A stretch of DNA of 62,279 nt from Chloroflexi bacterium RBG_13_51_36 (GTDB lineage: Bacteria; Chloroflexota; Dehalococcoidia; GIF9; AB-539-J10), in assembly GCA_001796515.1 (NCBI GenBank), contig MGMS01000051.1:1-62279 (forward strand), given 5' to 3'. Positions 1 through 8,738 of the stretch are shown piece by piece. The notes under the pieces are model-generated. The model had not been told where the DNA came from and made no database searches. It saw nothing but the letters and a program-made list of their open reading frames with translations. The position numbers and the translations under genes were made by a program. Positions within the stretch are counted from its first letter, which is position 1. Each line of letters opens with the position of its first letter.

Positions 1-346
1 GCCGGAATTATCAGGCGCAGCAAGATGGCGTGCAATGAAACCAATAATCCAGTGGAAACCGGATGTAATGGAGTGACCGCGCTGTAGGAGGCTCGGGAAA
101 GCCCCTGCTTGCATTTGCCCGACTCCCCCTTCTAGTCCCCGGGAATAACTTGCCTCAAAATGGTCTTAGAATATATTGACCGACAGAACTATTAAGACCG
201 TGTTCTCATATAAGCGACCAGATAGAGACGCGTCGCTGATTCTTGGGACACTTCATCGGAGCATGGACGTGATTCCGCATCTAGGTCGTGGTGCAATACA
301 TGATTGTCAGGTTATACATTCCGTCAGATTGTTAGGTATAGAGTTA
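1..346. other. No gene recognised at left edge
   Basis: I see no convincing gene here. A frame is open from base 1 to a TAG at 88-90 and could be the tail of a gene outside the window, but the 29 residues show no family signature. Short plus-strand frames further right run into the antisense of the next gene and have no ribosome binding site. Confidence 0.4.
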
Positions 347-1141
347 TTACCGTTCAGGGAAAACTTCGCGTGCGCTTTCATCAACTCCCAGTTCAACTTC
401 AACTACAATTCCAAAGGCATCGCCAAACCTTAACTGGAGCTCCCGCCACTTTGTGGCAAGGTACCATGAAGCTCCAGAGGTACCCCATTCTCCCAAACCA
501 GCACACACAAAGAAGACATGGCCAGGGAACCGCAGATTGGGGAGTTTTACAACCATACCGTAGTCCTTCTTTATAGGTTCCTTGAAGCCCTCAAATCTTC
601 TGCCACTCTTCTTATCGAGGATAAAAGTCGTAGCTGCCCCTTCTTGGCCAAATTCCAGAAACTCGTTGTTTGGCTCACGTAGAACCAAGTCTGTAATCTC
701 GTTCGATGAAGGACTGCCCAAAGCCACAAACGTCCGATTCAGACTCTGGGACGCCGAATCATCATCCAAAACCACAATAGGCGTATTCCGGTATCCACTA
801 AGCTCATTCACAATATATGAGGCAGCTCGGACCTCAGAGCCACCAACTATGCCTTCCCAAGGACCAACGAGTCTAATATCTCTCCCATCTCGATAGCGTT
901 TTCCATATCGATAATAATCTTTGTCCCCTGGCTGTGGAGGTAGATTTGGGGGCATGAGCCGAGAGTCCTTCATTGTTCCATAACATACTACAAAGTCCTG
1001 GCCGAGGACTTGGTCGCCCCAGAAACGACGAAGCGGACGCTTGCGGAACCTCTTGGAGATCAGTTGTAGAAAATCCCCAAGTACAAAGAACACGGCAGCA
1101 ACACCGAAGTTTGTCAGAACCTGTACCCAGATTTGGTTCAT
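347..1141 (-). CDS. Unknown membrane-anchored protein, 264 aa
   Basis: One N-terminal hydrophobic segment (about residues 8-27) is followed by a basic stretch, then a soluble domain of about 220 residues, so the protein is probably anchored with the domain in the cytoplasm. Visible blocks are a strand ending in CYGTM, a Gly-Gly-Ser-Glu-Val turn leading into a helix, a strand with VVLDDDS, and a late FVCAGLGEWGTSGA segment. The alternation of strands and Gly-rich turns suggests an alpha/beta nucleotide- or ligand-binding fold, but I do not recognise the family. There is no Shine-Dalgarno sequence before the ATG; the likely promoter leaves a leader of only about 7 nt. Nothing neighbouring suggests a role. 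Confidence 0.7.
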   Translation of the reverse strand: MNQIWVQVLTNFGVAAVFFVLGDFLQLISKRFRKRPLRRFWGDQVLGQDFVVCYGTMKDSRLMPPNLPPQPGDKDYYRYGKRYRDGRDIRLVGPWEGIVGGSEVRAASYIVNELSGYRNTPIVVLDDDSASQSLNRTFVALGSPSSNEITDLVLREPNNEFLEFGQEGAATTFILDKKSGRRFEGFKEPIKKDYGMVVKLPNLRFPGHVFFVCAGLGEWGTSGASWYLATKWRELQLRFGDAFGIVVEVELGVDESAREVFPER

Positions 1142-1155
1142 AGTGTGATGTGTTG

Positions 1156-1184
1156 ATTATACAACCTGGCGTATTCGCCCACAA
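1156..1184 (-). promoter_or_regulatory. Promoter of the 264-aa membrane protein gene
   Basis: On the minus strand TTGTGG (1184-1179) lies 17 nt before a perfect TATAAT (1161-1156). The expected transcript start is near 1148, only about 7 nt before the ATG at 1141. Confidence 0.5.
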
Positions 1185-1646
1185 AATGCCACGGAGACGC
1201 TCAACACTTTGCTTCTTCATTGAAAGACACGGTGACACACAGCAATCGCACCATCATGAGCAGAACTCCAGCATTGGGCAGTTGACCTTGAACAAATGTC
1301 TGTGGCTTCTTCGGCTTTCGTTTGTGCATGCATTAGTCCGAGAATCTCAACACAAAGCCAGAATGCTACTTTCCTTGGGTTAACTTGCTAGCACACTCGA
1401 TAACCACGACATACGTCGCAGTCGCAAATGATGCCACCCTTTAACCTTCACATTCCAAGGCGGTTTAAGTTAGTGAGGTTTATGCAGCCTTTCTAAAATA
1501 GGATAATATGAAGCGTTAAGGCTAAATGCTGGCGAATATAAGCCCATTTTGCCGATCAAGCTTCCCGTCTGGAGCAAAGCACTTGCTTAGCCTCAGTGCA
1601 ATCAGCCATAATGTCCGGAGACTGTATTACCATAGGCTTCAAGTAA
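1162..1646. other. Gene-free stretch upstream of pth
   Basis: About 485 bases without a supportable gene. The short plus-strand frame at 1150-1383 has no recognisable product or ribosome binding site. An AT-rich patch around 1490-1515 could hold the pth promoter, but no clear -35/-10 pair was found. Confidence 0.4.
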
Positions 1647-2255
1647 ATGAAACTCATATTTGGTCTGGGGAATCCCGGCAAGAATTACGCCCGTAATCGC
1701 CACAATGTCGGCTTCCAGTGCCTGAATTACTTCGCCAGGCTTCATTCTATCCACTTCGACCAAAGGCAATGCCGGGCCAGAGTAGGCCTCAGCGATGTAG
1801 GACGTGAGAAGTTGCTGCTGGCTAGACCAGGAACATTCGTGAATCTCAGTGGCAACTCCGTGGCTTGCCTGGTGCATAAGCACAAGATTCCTCTAGGCGA
1901 CCTCCTGGTAATATACGATGACCTCGATTTGCCTTTGGGCAAAATTCGCCTGCGCCAGAGTGGAAGCTCGGGAGGACACAAGGGCATGAACTCTATTATT
2001 TGCGCCCTGGGTAGCGAGGACTTCCCCCGAATCAGGGTGGGAATCGGGCGGCCTCAGGCAGAAGGACAACCCATCGGCGAAGACGCTATAGTCAATTATG
2101 TGCTTACTGACTTCTCTGCCCGGGAAGAAGCGATAATTGGACCAGCAATTGCCAGAGTATCGGAAGCCATCGATTGCTTCCTTGCCCAGGGGATAGAAGC
2201 AGGGATGAACAAGTTCAATCAGTCGCTTCACGAAGCTACGCCACACGACGTATAA
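1647..2255 (+). CDS. pth: Peptidyl-tRNA hydrolase
   Basis: Pth recycles peptidyl-tRNAs released from stalled ribosomes by cleaving the ester bond in the cytosol. The protein starts with the family motif GLGNPG (residues 6-11), followed by the catalytic His19 in RHNVG. FVNLSG (64-69) holds the substrate-binding Asn, and YDDLDLPLGKIRLR (90-103) supplies the conserved Asp; SSGGHKGMNSI follows. At 202 residues it has the usual length. There is no evident Shine-Dalgarno sequence before this ATG, but an earlier start is unlikely because the first strand begins at once. It stands alone, ahead of a gene-free region. Confidence 0.96.
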   Translation: MKLIFGLGNPGKNYARNRHNVGFQCLNYFARLHSIHFDQRQCRARVGLSDVGREKLLLARPGTFVNLSGNSVACLVHKHKIPLGDLLVIYDDLDLPLGKIRLRQSGSSGGHKGMNSIICALGSEDFPRIRVGIGRPQAEGQPIGEDAIVNYVLTDFSAREEAIIGPAIARVSEAIDCFLAQGIEAGMNKFNQSLHEATPHDV

Positions 2256-2337
2256 GAAGATGAATTCAACAGTACAGTGTCTAATTCGTTCCGGCAGGCT
2301 CACGGAGCACACGACATTAACGCACGCCGGGGCGTTC

Positions 2338-2508
2338 TTGTTCGGGCCTCATATAGTCGAGTGAGCCACAGGTTACACCATATTGACAACCACAGCGTCT
2401 ATCGAACACAATATCCCAATTCCTGAGGGACAAAACGAATAGCGGGTCGTCTGTATTCAACGTACCGTACGCCCGAACAAACCTAAGATGTGATGCGGTT
2501 GAATACAG
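2338..2508. repeat. Two overlapping long-range inverted repeats upstream of the PAS kinase
   Basis: TTGTTCGGGC (2338-2347) is matched perfectly by GCCCGAACAA (2471-2480), and CTGTATTCAAC (2451-2461) perfectly by GTTGAATACAG (2498-2508). The arms interleave, so the two stems would form a pseudoknot-like arrangement or compete if transcribed. The stretch fills most of the pth to PAS-kinase gap, which holds no gene. Confidence 0.45.
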
Positions 2509-2551
2509 AAACTGACTCTCACTAGCCGAGACCTCTGGGAGGGAAGTAAGC

Positions 2552-4873
2552 ATGGCGAAGCAGAAGAAAGGGAAGGAAGCGTCTGAAAAGAAGCCTGGAA
2601 GCAAAGGCAAGCGCTCGTCCAGCCCTGGAAGCCAACCCAAACCTCCTGAGCGCGACCAGCAGCTGCAGGAAACGCTGCGCCAGAGCGAGGAGAGGTATCG
2701 TACGCTGGCTGAGCAATCTCTGATGGGCCTGGTTGTAGTTCAAGATTTCCGCATCGTATATGCCAACCGTGCTTACGCCCAGATTTCCGGATACAGTGTG
2801 GAGGAGTTGCTGTCGGTTACGCCGGAGCAACTACAGGCGATGGTACACCCTGAAGACCAGGCCGTCGTCTGGGGACGCTTCCGTGACCGACTGGCAGGCA
2901 AGGCAGCACTTCCACGTTATGAATGTCGAACCATCCGGAAGGACGGTACAGTAAACTGGATGGAGGTACACGCCAGCCGCATCGAATATGGCGGGAAACC
3001 GGCCATACAGGCAGCCTACATAGATATTACCGATTACAAGCGGGCGGAGGAAGGCCTGAGGCAGTCTGAAGAGAGATACCGGACCGTACTGGACGAGATG
3101 GAAGAGGGCTATTATGAAGTGGATGTGGCGGGCAACTTCACTTTCGTCAACGATGCAATGTCCCGCATTCTCGGGTACTCGCGACACGAGTTGATTGGAA
3201 AGAATTACAGGACATATACTCCCGAAGAGCAGGTCAAGCCTATTTTCGAAGCATATAATCGCGTGTACCGGACGGGTGAGCCGCTGAAGTGGTTTCCCAT
3301 GACAGAGATCAGGAAGGATGGCACCCGCTTGCTCGTCGAGGACTCGGTTTTGCCGCTGAGAAATGACAAAGGGGAGGTCGTCGGATTCCGCGGTGTTAGC
3401 CGCAATGTTACAGAGCGCAAGAAGGCCGAGGAGGCGCTGAAACAGTCTGAGGAACGTCATCGCCAGCTTACAGAGAACGCGGGCGAGGCTATCCTTGTCA
3501 TCCAAGACGGTAGAGTCAAGTTCATGAATCCCAAGGGATCCGAGCTTTCCGGCTATTCAATAGAAGAATTGGCCTCCAAGCCTTTTGTTGAATTCATCCA
3601 TCCTGAGGACATCGATATGGTGGCCGACCGGTACATGAGGAGGCTAAAAGGCGAGCCCATCCCACAAGTATATGACTTCAGGATTATCAGGAAAGACGGT
3701 GTTATCAGGTGGGGTGAGCTTAACGCTGTGCCGATTTCATGGGAATACAGACCAGCAGTGCTGTGTTTCATGAGCGATATCACCGAGCGCAAAGAGGCTG
3801 AGGAGGCGCTGAGGCAGTCCGAAGAGAGATACCGGGCTATACTTGAGAGAATGCAAGACAGCTATTTCGAGGTTGACCTCGCCGGAAACCTCACCTTTGT
3901 CAACAGCTCGGCTTGTCGGCACCTGGGATACTCCAGAGAAGAGCTGATTGGAATGAGCTATAAGAACTTTGTAGCTGAGGATTACATTAAGTCCGTATTT
4001 CAGGTCTTCAATGAGGTGTACCGGACTGGCGTGGCAAACAAGGGCTTCCACTGGAAAACCATCCGCAAAGATGGCAGCCCCGGCTTCATCGATTCCTCAG
4101 TAGCTCCTCTGCGAAATGACAGGGACCAGATTATCGGGTTCAGCGGTGTCGGGCGTGACATCACGGAGCGCAGGAAGATGGAGGAGCAACTCATGCTGGC
4201 TGACAGGCTAGCCTCAATCGGACAGCTTGCGGCAGGGACGGCCCATGAATTGAACAATCCGCTTACTGCTGTCATTGGTTTCTCGGACTTGCTGCTAGAG
4301 AGAGACCTGGCACCCGATGTCAAAGCAGACCTTTGCACCGTCAATCAGGAAGCCAAGCGTGCCGCCGCTATAGTCAAGGGACTTCTCGCATTTGCCCGTG
4401 AGCAAAAAATCGAAAAAACTCTGGTGAACATTAACAGCGTCATTCAAGGAGTACTGCAGGAACGCTACTACGAGCAAAGAGCAAGCAACATTGAAGTCGG
4501 TGTTCAGCTTGACCCGTCCCTGCCTCAGGTTATGGGCAACGGCACTCAATTGCAGAAGGTCTTCGTAACCATCATCACTAATGCCGAACAGGCTATGCTT
4601 GAAGCCCACGGAAGAGGTAAGCTTACCATCACTACAGAGCAGGTTGGGGACACGGTTCGGGCTTCTATTACCGACGATGGCCCGGGAATCAGCCCGGACA
4701 ATATGAAGAGACTCTTCACTCCATTCTTCACCACCAGGGAGGTGGGCAAAGGCAGCGGGCTTGGCCTGAGTGTCTGTCACGGGATAGTCACTGAACACGG
4801 CGGCAAGATATACGCCACGAGCGAGTTTGGCAAAGGAGCCACTTTTGTTGTAGAGTTACCCGTTAGCAAATAG
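2552..4873 (+). CDS. Soluble multi-PAS sensor histidine kinase
   Basis: A 773-residue sensor kinase. After a Lys-rich tail (residues 1-35) come four PAS domains, about 38-155, 170-290, 297-410 and 418-545, each introduced by a short helix with the recurring text QSEERYR or QSEERHR. The HisKA dimerisation helix carries the phospho-acceptor His565 in AAGTAHELNNPL, followed by a GHKL ATPase domain with TNAEQA, DDGPGI and GKGSGLGLSVCHGI. No membrane segment is visible, so it should sense a cytosolic signal; the cofactor cannot be read from sequence. The start has a good GGGAGGG site. A receiver-only regulator follows at once and is the obvious partner. Confidence 0.93.
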   Translation: MAKQKKGKEASEKKPGSKGKRSSSPGSQPKPPERDQQLQETLRQSEERYRTLAEQSLMGLVVVQDFRIVYANRAYAQISGYSVEELLSVTPEQLQAMVHPEDQAVVWGRFRDRLAGKAALPRYECRTIRKDGTVNWMEVHASRIEYGGKPAIQAAYIDITDYKRAEEGLRQSEERYRTVLDEMEEGYYEVDVAGNFTFVNDAMSRILGYSRHELIGKNYRTYTPEEQVKPIFEAYNRVYRTGEPLKWFPMTEIRKDGTRLLVEDSVLPLRNDKGEVVGFRGVSRNVTERKKAEEALKQSEERHRQLTENAGEAILVIQDGRVKFMNPKGSELSGYSIEELASKPFVEFIHPEDIDMVADRYMRRLKGEPIPQVYDFRIIRKDGVIRWGELNAVPISWEYRPAVLCFMSDITERKEAEEALRQSEERYRAILERMQDSYFEVDLAGNLTFVNSSACRHLGYSREELIGMSYKNFVAEDYIKSVFQVFNEVYRTGVANKGFHWKTIRKDGSPGFIDSSVAPLRNDRDQIIGFSGVGRDITERRKMEEQLMLADRLASIGQLAAGTAHELNNPLTAVIGFSDLLLERDLAPDVKADLCTVNQEAKRAAAIVKGLLAFAREQKIEKTLVNINSVIQGVLQERYYEQRASNIEVGVQLDPSLPQVMGNGTQLQKVFVTIITNAEQAMLEAHGRGKLTITTEQVGDTVRASITDDGPGISPDNMKRLFTPFFTTREVGKGSGLGLSVCHGIVTEHGGKIYATSEFGKGATFVVELPVSK

Positions 4874-4893
4874 CGAAGAGAAGGAGGCGCACA

Positions 4894-5289
4894 ATAGATA
4901 CTCCTGATCGCACCACGAAGAGAATCTTGATAGTCGAGGATGAGCCATCGATCGGCCATATGTGCCAGAGAGTCCTCACCAGGGAAGGATTTGAGGTGGA
5001 TATTGCCCTCAATGGAACGCTGGCTCAGGATTTGATAGAGAAGAAGCCATATCACATTTGCCTGATTGATATCAGGACTCCGAAGATGAGCGGCTCAGAA
5101 CTTTACCAGTGGCTGAAGGGGAAATATCCGCAGGTAGCGAACCGTGTAGTATTCACTACCGGAAGTGCGATAGACGAGAAAACCATGGCTTTCGTAGAGC
5201 AAAGTGGAAGGCCTTTTTTGCCAAAACCATTTACCCCCAATGAGCTCGTGACGATCGTCAATGAATCTCTAAAACAACTGGAAAGATAG
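4894..5289 (+). CDS. Single-domain response regulator, apparent AUA start
   Basis: A receiver domain of 131 residues with no output domain. It has the acidic pair in ILIVEDEP, the phospho-acceptor Asp59 in LIDIRTP, the conserved Thr in FTTGS and the Lys in PKPF. It should take phosphate from the kinase 20 bases upstream. The start is odd: AAGGAGG (4881-4887) is followed after six bases by ATA (4894), and the only usual start codon in frame before the domain is TTG at 4927, which would delete the first receiver strand and has no ribosome site. I therefore place the start at the ATA; a sequencing error or mutation from ATG is the alternative. Confidence 0.82.
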   Translation: MDTPDRTTKRILIVEDEPSIGHMCQRVLTREGFEVDIALNGTLAQDLIEKKPYHICLIDIRTPKMSGSELYQWLKGKYPQVANRVVFTTGSAIDEKTMAFVEQSGRPFLPKPFTPNELVTIVNESLKQLER

Positions 5290-5348
5290 CAGGCTCTTAT
5301 CTTCCTACCAATCTTGCCCGGCCTCAGGAGTCAGCTGCATACCCGCCA

Positions 5349-5365
5349 GGTTATCACAGATAACC
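5349..5365. terminator. Palindrome between convergent genes
   Basis: GGTTATC-ACA-GATAACC is a perfect 7-bp inverted repeat with a 3-base loop, flanked by CCCG and CGGG that extend the symmetry. It lies between two genes that end toward each other and could act as a bidirectional terminator, but there is no T-run on either side. Confidence 0.4.
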
Positions 5366-5398
5366 ACGGGAACGACAAAGGCCGGCTAGTGCCTACAG

Positions 5399-6313
5399 TC
5401 ACTTCATCAGGGCCCGCAAGTTCCTTGGCAATACACCCAGGTAATCCAGCATATAGCAACGATTGAGTTTGTGGACTGTCTCGGGTGGGATGCGCTCAAG
5501 CGGTACTCCATTCAGAATCAACCGGGTCTCGGATTCAGTGAAGTCCTCGCCCTCTTCCACCCACTTGGCAAAACGCTTGTTTACCGGGCAGACAAGCTGG
5601 CACTTCATACACCCGATAAGGCTGTTGTGCCACGCCGGGTCCACCCATTCAGGAAACTCTCCTCTATCTTCATTAAGGAAGGTAATGCATCTCTCCGCAT
5701 GAATCAAGAAGCGGTCCGGGACGATCGCTTTGGTGGGACACTCATTAAGACATGCCCTGCATTTCTCGCACTCTTTCATTGCCTGTGGTTCCAACCAGTC
5801 AGCGCTACCAACCGGCATGTCTGAAAGAAAGGCTCTGGGTGAAACAAAGCTCCCCAGCCCTTCTATATACGCGATATTGTTCTTTCCATACTTCGCCATT
5901 CCGCTGCGTACCGCCAATAGTTTCTCCGGCAACACAGTCGGGTAAAGCCGGTACCCGTAGGACTTGAGAATATTTTGAAGCACCTCCATGATCCGGTCAT
6001 CCGTGTCACCATAGTAGGTGGGAGGGATTATCACCGAATAGGTCTGCCCGTTGAAATGGAAGTTTGTTCTGCGCTGAGGTTGCGGAGCCGCAGCTATTAT
6101 TATGGAACAAGCCCCCGGAAGAGTCGTGCCAACATCGAATTTAAAACGAGACAGGCGTTTCTCAAACAATGCCGCGTCTATTTTTCTCTGACGGAGCCAC
6201 TCCTCTATCTCATATTTAAGTTGAGCGATATGCTCGATGGGCACTGCTCTAGCTCGGTACCCCCGTTCCTCCAGCTTGGAGCGGACTAGTCCTGCTGTTT
6301 CATTCGGAGCCAT
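5399..6313 (-). CDS. QueG-like double [4Fe-4S] cluster protein
   Basis: A 304-residue iron-sulfur protein related to epoxyqueuosine reductase (QueG) and the wider family that includes reductive-dehalogenase iron-sulfur domains. The ferredoxin-like part (about residues 180-260) has CEKCRACLNECP for one cluster, then a Cys in ERCITF and CMKCQLVCP for the second. True QueG binds cobalamin and is usually longer, with C-terminal helical repeats; this protein stops soon after the clusters, so another electron-transfer role is possible. The start was moved to the ATG at 6313 because GGAGG lies 7 bases upstream; the longer frame has none. No queuosine genes are nearby. Confidence 0.75.
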   Translation of the reverse strand: MAPNETAGLVRSKLEERGYRARAVPIEHIAQLKYEIEEWLRQRKIDAALFEKRLSRFKFDVGTTLPGACSIIIAAAPQPQRRTNFHFNGQTYSVIIPPTYYGDTDDRIMEVLQNILKSYGYRLYPTVLPEKLLAVRSGMAKYGKNNIAYIEGLGSFVSPRAFLSDMPVGSADWLEPQAMKECEKCRACLNECPTKAIVPDRFLIHAERCITFLNEDRGEFPEWVDPAWHNSLIGCMKCQLVCPVNKRFAKWVEEGEDFTESETRLILNGVPLERIPPETVHKLNRCYMLDYLGVLPRNLRALMK

Positions 6314-6469
6314 CAGTTGACCTCCTATACTGAGCGATACCGAATTATATCCGTTGTCGCCCACTATTTGAAGTAGCGTCGGCACATGTAATACGCCTTC
6401 AAAGCCCCAGAACCGAGCCCAGGTAACGCCGCCCCCCCTGCTATTTTCCCATTTGGCACGTTACCAGCA

Positions 6470-6478
6470 TGCTATAAT
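6470..6478 (+). promoter_or_regulatory. Extended -10 promoter of msrBA
   Basis: TGC-TATAAT is an extended -10 element about 30 bases before the msrB ATG. TTGGCA occurs upstream but only 14 bases away, too close for a normal -35. A ribosome site (GGAGG) follows before msrB. Confidence 0.55.
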
Positions 6479-6508
6479 GGCCTTACAGAGACGGCAGGAG
6501 GCTAGCAT

Positions 6509-6958
6509 ATGACAACGGTTCAAATTTATGATGCCAAGAAGAACAGGGTGGTGACTGTAGATAGAGTCGAGAAGACGGACGCAGAATGGAGGAAACTGTT
6601 GACCGCAGAACAGTTTGAAATAACCACCAAGAAAGGAACCGAAGCTCCCGGCACCTGCACGCTCGACCAAATCCATGAACCCGGGATTTTCCGGTGCGTG
6701 CGCTGCGGCACCGACCTCTTCCGCAGTTTAACCAAGTTCAACTCCGGGACGGGCTGGCCAAGCTACTATGAACCAGTGTCGCCGCTCAACGTGGCGCAAC
6801 AACCTGACAGAAGTCTTGGCAGGTTGCGTACCGAAGTCCTCTGTGCCCGGTGTGGCGCCCACCTCGGTCACGTCTTCGATGACGGCCCGCTGCCCACTGG
6901 CAAGCGCTACTGCATAAACGGCATTGTGCTGAAATTCGAACCAGAGAACAAGCCATGA
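6509..6958 (+). CDS. msrB: Peptide methionine (R)-S-oxide reductase
   Basis: MsrB reduces the R epimer of methionine sulfoxide in oxidised proteins. The 149-residue protein has two zinc-binding pairs, CVRCG and CARCG, the substrate loop around SGTGWPSYYEP, and the catalytic Cys in RYCINGIVLKF near the C-terminus. The usual text there is RYCINSASL, so residues just after the Cys-Ile-Asn core are altered while the Cys is kept. It has a strong GGAGG site and overlaps msrA by four bases, giving a coupled pair that repairs both epimers. Confidence 0.95.
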   Translation: MTTVQIYDAKKNRVVTVDRVEKTDAEWRKLLTAEQFEITTKKGTEAPGTCTLDQIHEPGIFRCVRCGTDLFRSLTKFNSGTGWPSYYEPVSPLNVAQQPDRSLGRLRTEVLCARCGAHLGHVFDDGPLPTGKRYCINGIVLKFEPENKP

Positions 6959-7506
6959 CCCCGGGTGCCGCATCGGAAGTCGCCACTCTTGCTGGCGGCT
7001 GCTTCTGGTGCATCGAAGCAATCTTCAGGGAGGTCGAGGGAGTTGAGAATGTTGTCTCGGGCTACACAGGCGGCACGACCATTAGCCCCAATTACCAGGA
7101 TGTCTGTACCGGCAGCACCGGCCACGCCGAGGCAGTCCAGATAACCTTCAATCCGACCAGGATTTCGTACCGGGAAATCCTGGAGATTTTCTTCTCCGTC
7201 CACGACCCCACAACGTTGAACCGTCAGGGCCCGGATAAAGGTACACAGTATCGCTCCGCAATCTTCTATCACAACGAGCAGCAAAAAACCATCGCCAAAG
7301 AACTTATCGAAGAACTCAATGGAGCTCACCTGTGGAAGGAGCCAATCGTGACACAGCTTGCCCCGTTGGACAAGTTCTATCGGGCGGAAGACTACCACCA
7401 TGAATACTTTCTGCGACATCCGGAACAGGCGTATTGCCAGACAGTGATTTCACCCAAGCTCGACAAGTTCCGCAAGCGGTGGACAAAACGGCTTAAGCGA
7501 TGGTGA
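6955..7506 (+). CDS. msrA: Peptide methionine (S)-S-oxide reductase
   Basis: MsrA reduces the S epimer of methionine sulfoxide. The GGCFWC motif places the catalytic Cys at residue 16 of 183, followed by the glycine-rich VVSGYTGG and, later, the GTQYRSAIFYHNEQQ segment typical of the family. YHHEYF near residue 145 is also characteristic. The ATG overlaps the msrB stop (ATGA), so the two are translationally coupled. Resolving cysteines are less clear; one Cys lies near the end in the AYCQ context. Confidence 0.95.
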   Translation: MTPGAASEVATLAGGCFWCIEAIFREVEGVENVVSGYTGGTTISPNYQDVCTGSTGHAEAVQITFNPTRISYREILEIFFSVHDPTTLNRQGPDKGTQYRSAIFYHNEQQKTIAKELIEELNGAHLWKEPIVTQLAPLDKFYRAEDYHHEYFLRHPEQAYCQTVISPKLDKFRKRWTKRLKRW

Positions 7507-7597
7507 AGGAAACAGCCTGTTGTCACGCTGATATTCCTTGTACCTTCTGGCAGAATATCAGGCTCAGACCCAGAATATTCGTCACGACACGACACGA

Positions 7598-7606
7598 TGC
7601 TATAAT
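7598..7606 (+). promoter_or_regulatory. Extended -10 promoter of the zinc-finger gene
   Basis: TGC-TATAAT gives an extended -10 about 62 bases before the ATG at 7668. No good -35 is present (TTCGTC at the right distance). Confidence 0.45.
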
Positions 7607-7667
7607 AGTGTGATAACAGACTTGGCAACTGGCCAATTCAGATGTTGTGAATGCACGAAGGAGAGAA

Positions 7668-7913
7668 ATGCGTTTCAAATGTGTTACCTGCGGAATTGAA
7701 TTCACCAGCATAGAGCAACTAGCTAGCCACAAGAAACAGCACCAGGCTGGCCCGAGAAGCTCCCCAGGAGTAATTTGCCTGGGCTGCGGTAAAAGTATCC
7801 CTTTGGAGCCATCTAAAGCCAACTAGAGCGGGCCGCTCACCTGTCCTAACTGTCGACGGACCATGACCGTCGTTATAGAAAATGGTGAAGTGGCTGTAGC
7901 CCGGCTCGGCTAG
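7668..7913 (+). pseudogene. Small zinc-finger/zinc-ribbon gene with internal TAG
   Basis: After AAGGAGAG and an ATG, the frame encodes a Cys-x2-Cys...His-x4-His finger (FKCVTCGIEF...HKKQH), a linker, then a Cys-x2-Cys knuckle (CLGC). A TAG at 7824-7826 stops it at 52 residues, yet the same frame continues for 28 codons with the matching second knuckle CPNC to a TAG at 7911. The two knuckles look like halves of one zinc ribbon, so the stop cuts a metal site. Either the gene has just been broken, the stop is read through, or the 52-residue single-finger protein suffices. The role is unknown; such proteins often bind nucleic acid. Confidence 0.6.
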
Positions 7914-8009
7914 GAAGGGCTGTTATTCCAAAGAAATCAGACCCTTATTTTTAGCGACATCAATAGGCACATTACGTGGCTAGAGACCATTTAACCTACC
8001 TGGTGTCAG

Positions 8010-8738
8010 TCAAGACTGACGCTGCTTTTCTGCTTTCCCATTGGACTGCGCCACGAGCTTCCCATCCTTCATTTCCAGGACCATATCCGCTCTGGCTGCT
8101 ATATCAGCGTCATGTGTGGCTACTATTATCGTTCTGCCCTCTTTAGTAGTGAGGCTGTACAGGAGTTCAACAATCCGTGTGCCGGTCTTAGAATCCAGAT
8201 TGCCGGTAGGCTCGTCTGCTAGAATGACAGCTGGGCCATTGGCTAGGGCGCGGGCGATAGCTACTCGCTGCTGTTCACCTCCTGACAGCCTGGTCGGTCG
8301 TCGGGCTTGGTGACTAGCGTCAATGCCCACCCTTTCGAGCAATTGGCGCGCTCCTGCTTCTTGTATTCTTCGTTTAATACCCCTAAGGTCCATCGGCAGC
8401 ATAACATTTTCCAGAGCGGTCAAGCTAGGGATGAGGTAATAGTATTGAAAGACGAATCCCACCTTCCTGAGTCGGTACTCCGCCTCATTCACGCCATAGA
8501 GCTCTGAGACCTTAATCCCATCCACCAATATGCTGCCGGTTGTGGGTTTGTCCAAAGCCCCAATCAGGTTCAGTAAAGTGGTCTTACCGCAGCCACTGGG
8601 CCCTTTGATAGCTATCATCTTCTCCTTGGGCAGCTTGAAGCTAATACCGTTCACAGCCGCCACCGTTGTGAACTCCGATGTGATGAACTGTTTGACCAGT
8701 CCATCTACTTCCACAACCATTTCCTTGTAATTACTCAT
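8010..8738 (-). CDS. ABC exporter ATP-binding protein (MacB/LolD type)
   Basis: The ATPase subunit of a MacB/LolD-like ABC system, 242 residues. Visible motifs are Walker [10 protein letters not shown], the Q-loop in VFQYYYL, signature LSGGEQQR, Walker [14 protein letters not shown] and the switch His in ATHD. The start at 8738 was chosen because GGAGGTG lies before this ATG; the longer frame has no site. It overlaps the end of the permease gene by a few bases, so both are made together. The substrate is unknown; this family exports lipoproteins, peptides or drugs, or acts as a mechanotransmitter. Confidence 0.93.
   Translation of the reverse strand: MSNYKEMVVEVDGLVKQFITSEFTTVAAVNGISFKLPKEKMIAIKGPSGCGKTTLLNLIGALDKPTTGSILVDGIKVSELYGVNEAEYRLRKVGFVFQYYYLIPSLTALENVMLPMDLRGIKRRIQEAGARQLLERVGIDASHQARRPTRLSGGEQQRVAIARALANGPAVILADEPTGNLDSKTGTRIVELLYSLTTKEGRTIIVATHDADIAARADMVLEMKDGKLVAQSNGKAEKQRQS

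Noticed and set aside
1-175. End of a mobile-element or group II intron gene at the left edge
   Set aside because: The 29 visible residues and the following GC-rich bases have no conserved signature that I can defend.
2831-3505. 224-codon open frame opposite the PAS kinase
   Set aside because: Shadow of PAS-encoding sequence; no motif and no ribosome site.
6314-6385. Longer start of the QueG-like protein and comparable long starts of UspA, PfkB, PfkA and the ABC ATPase
   Set aside because: In each case a strong Shine-Dalgarno sequence precedes an internal ATG that fits the family start; the extensions are unsupported.
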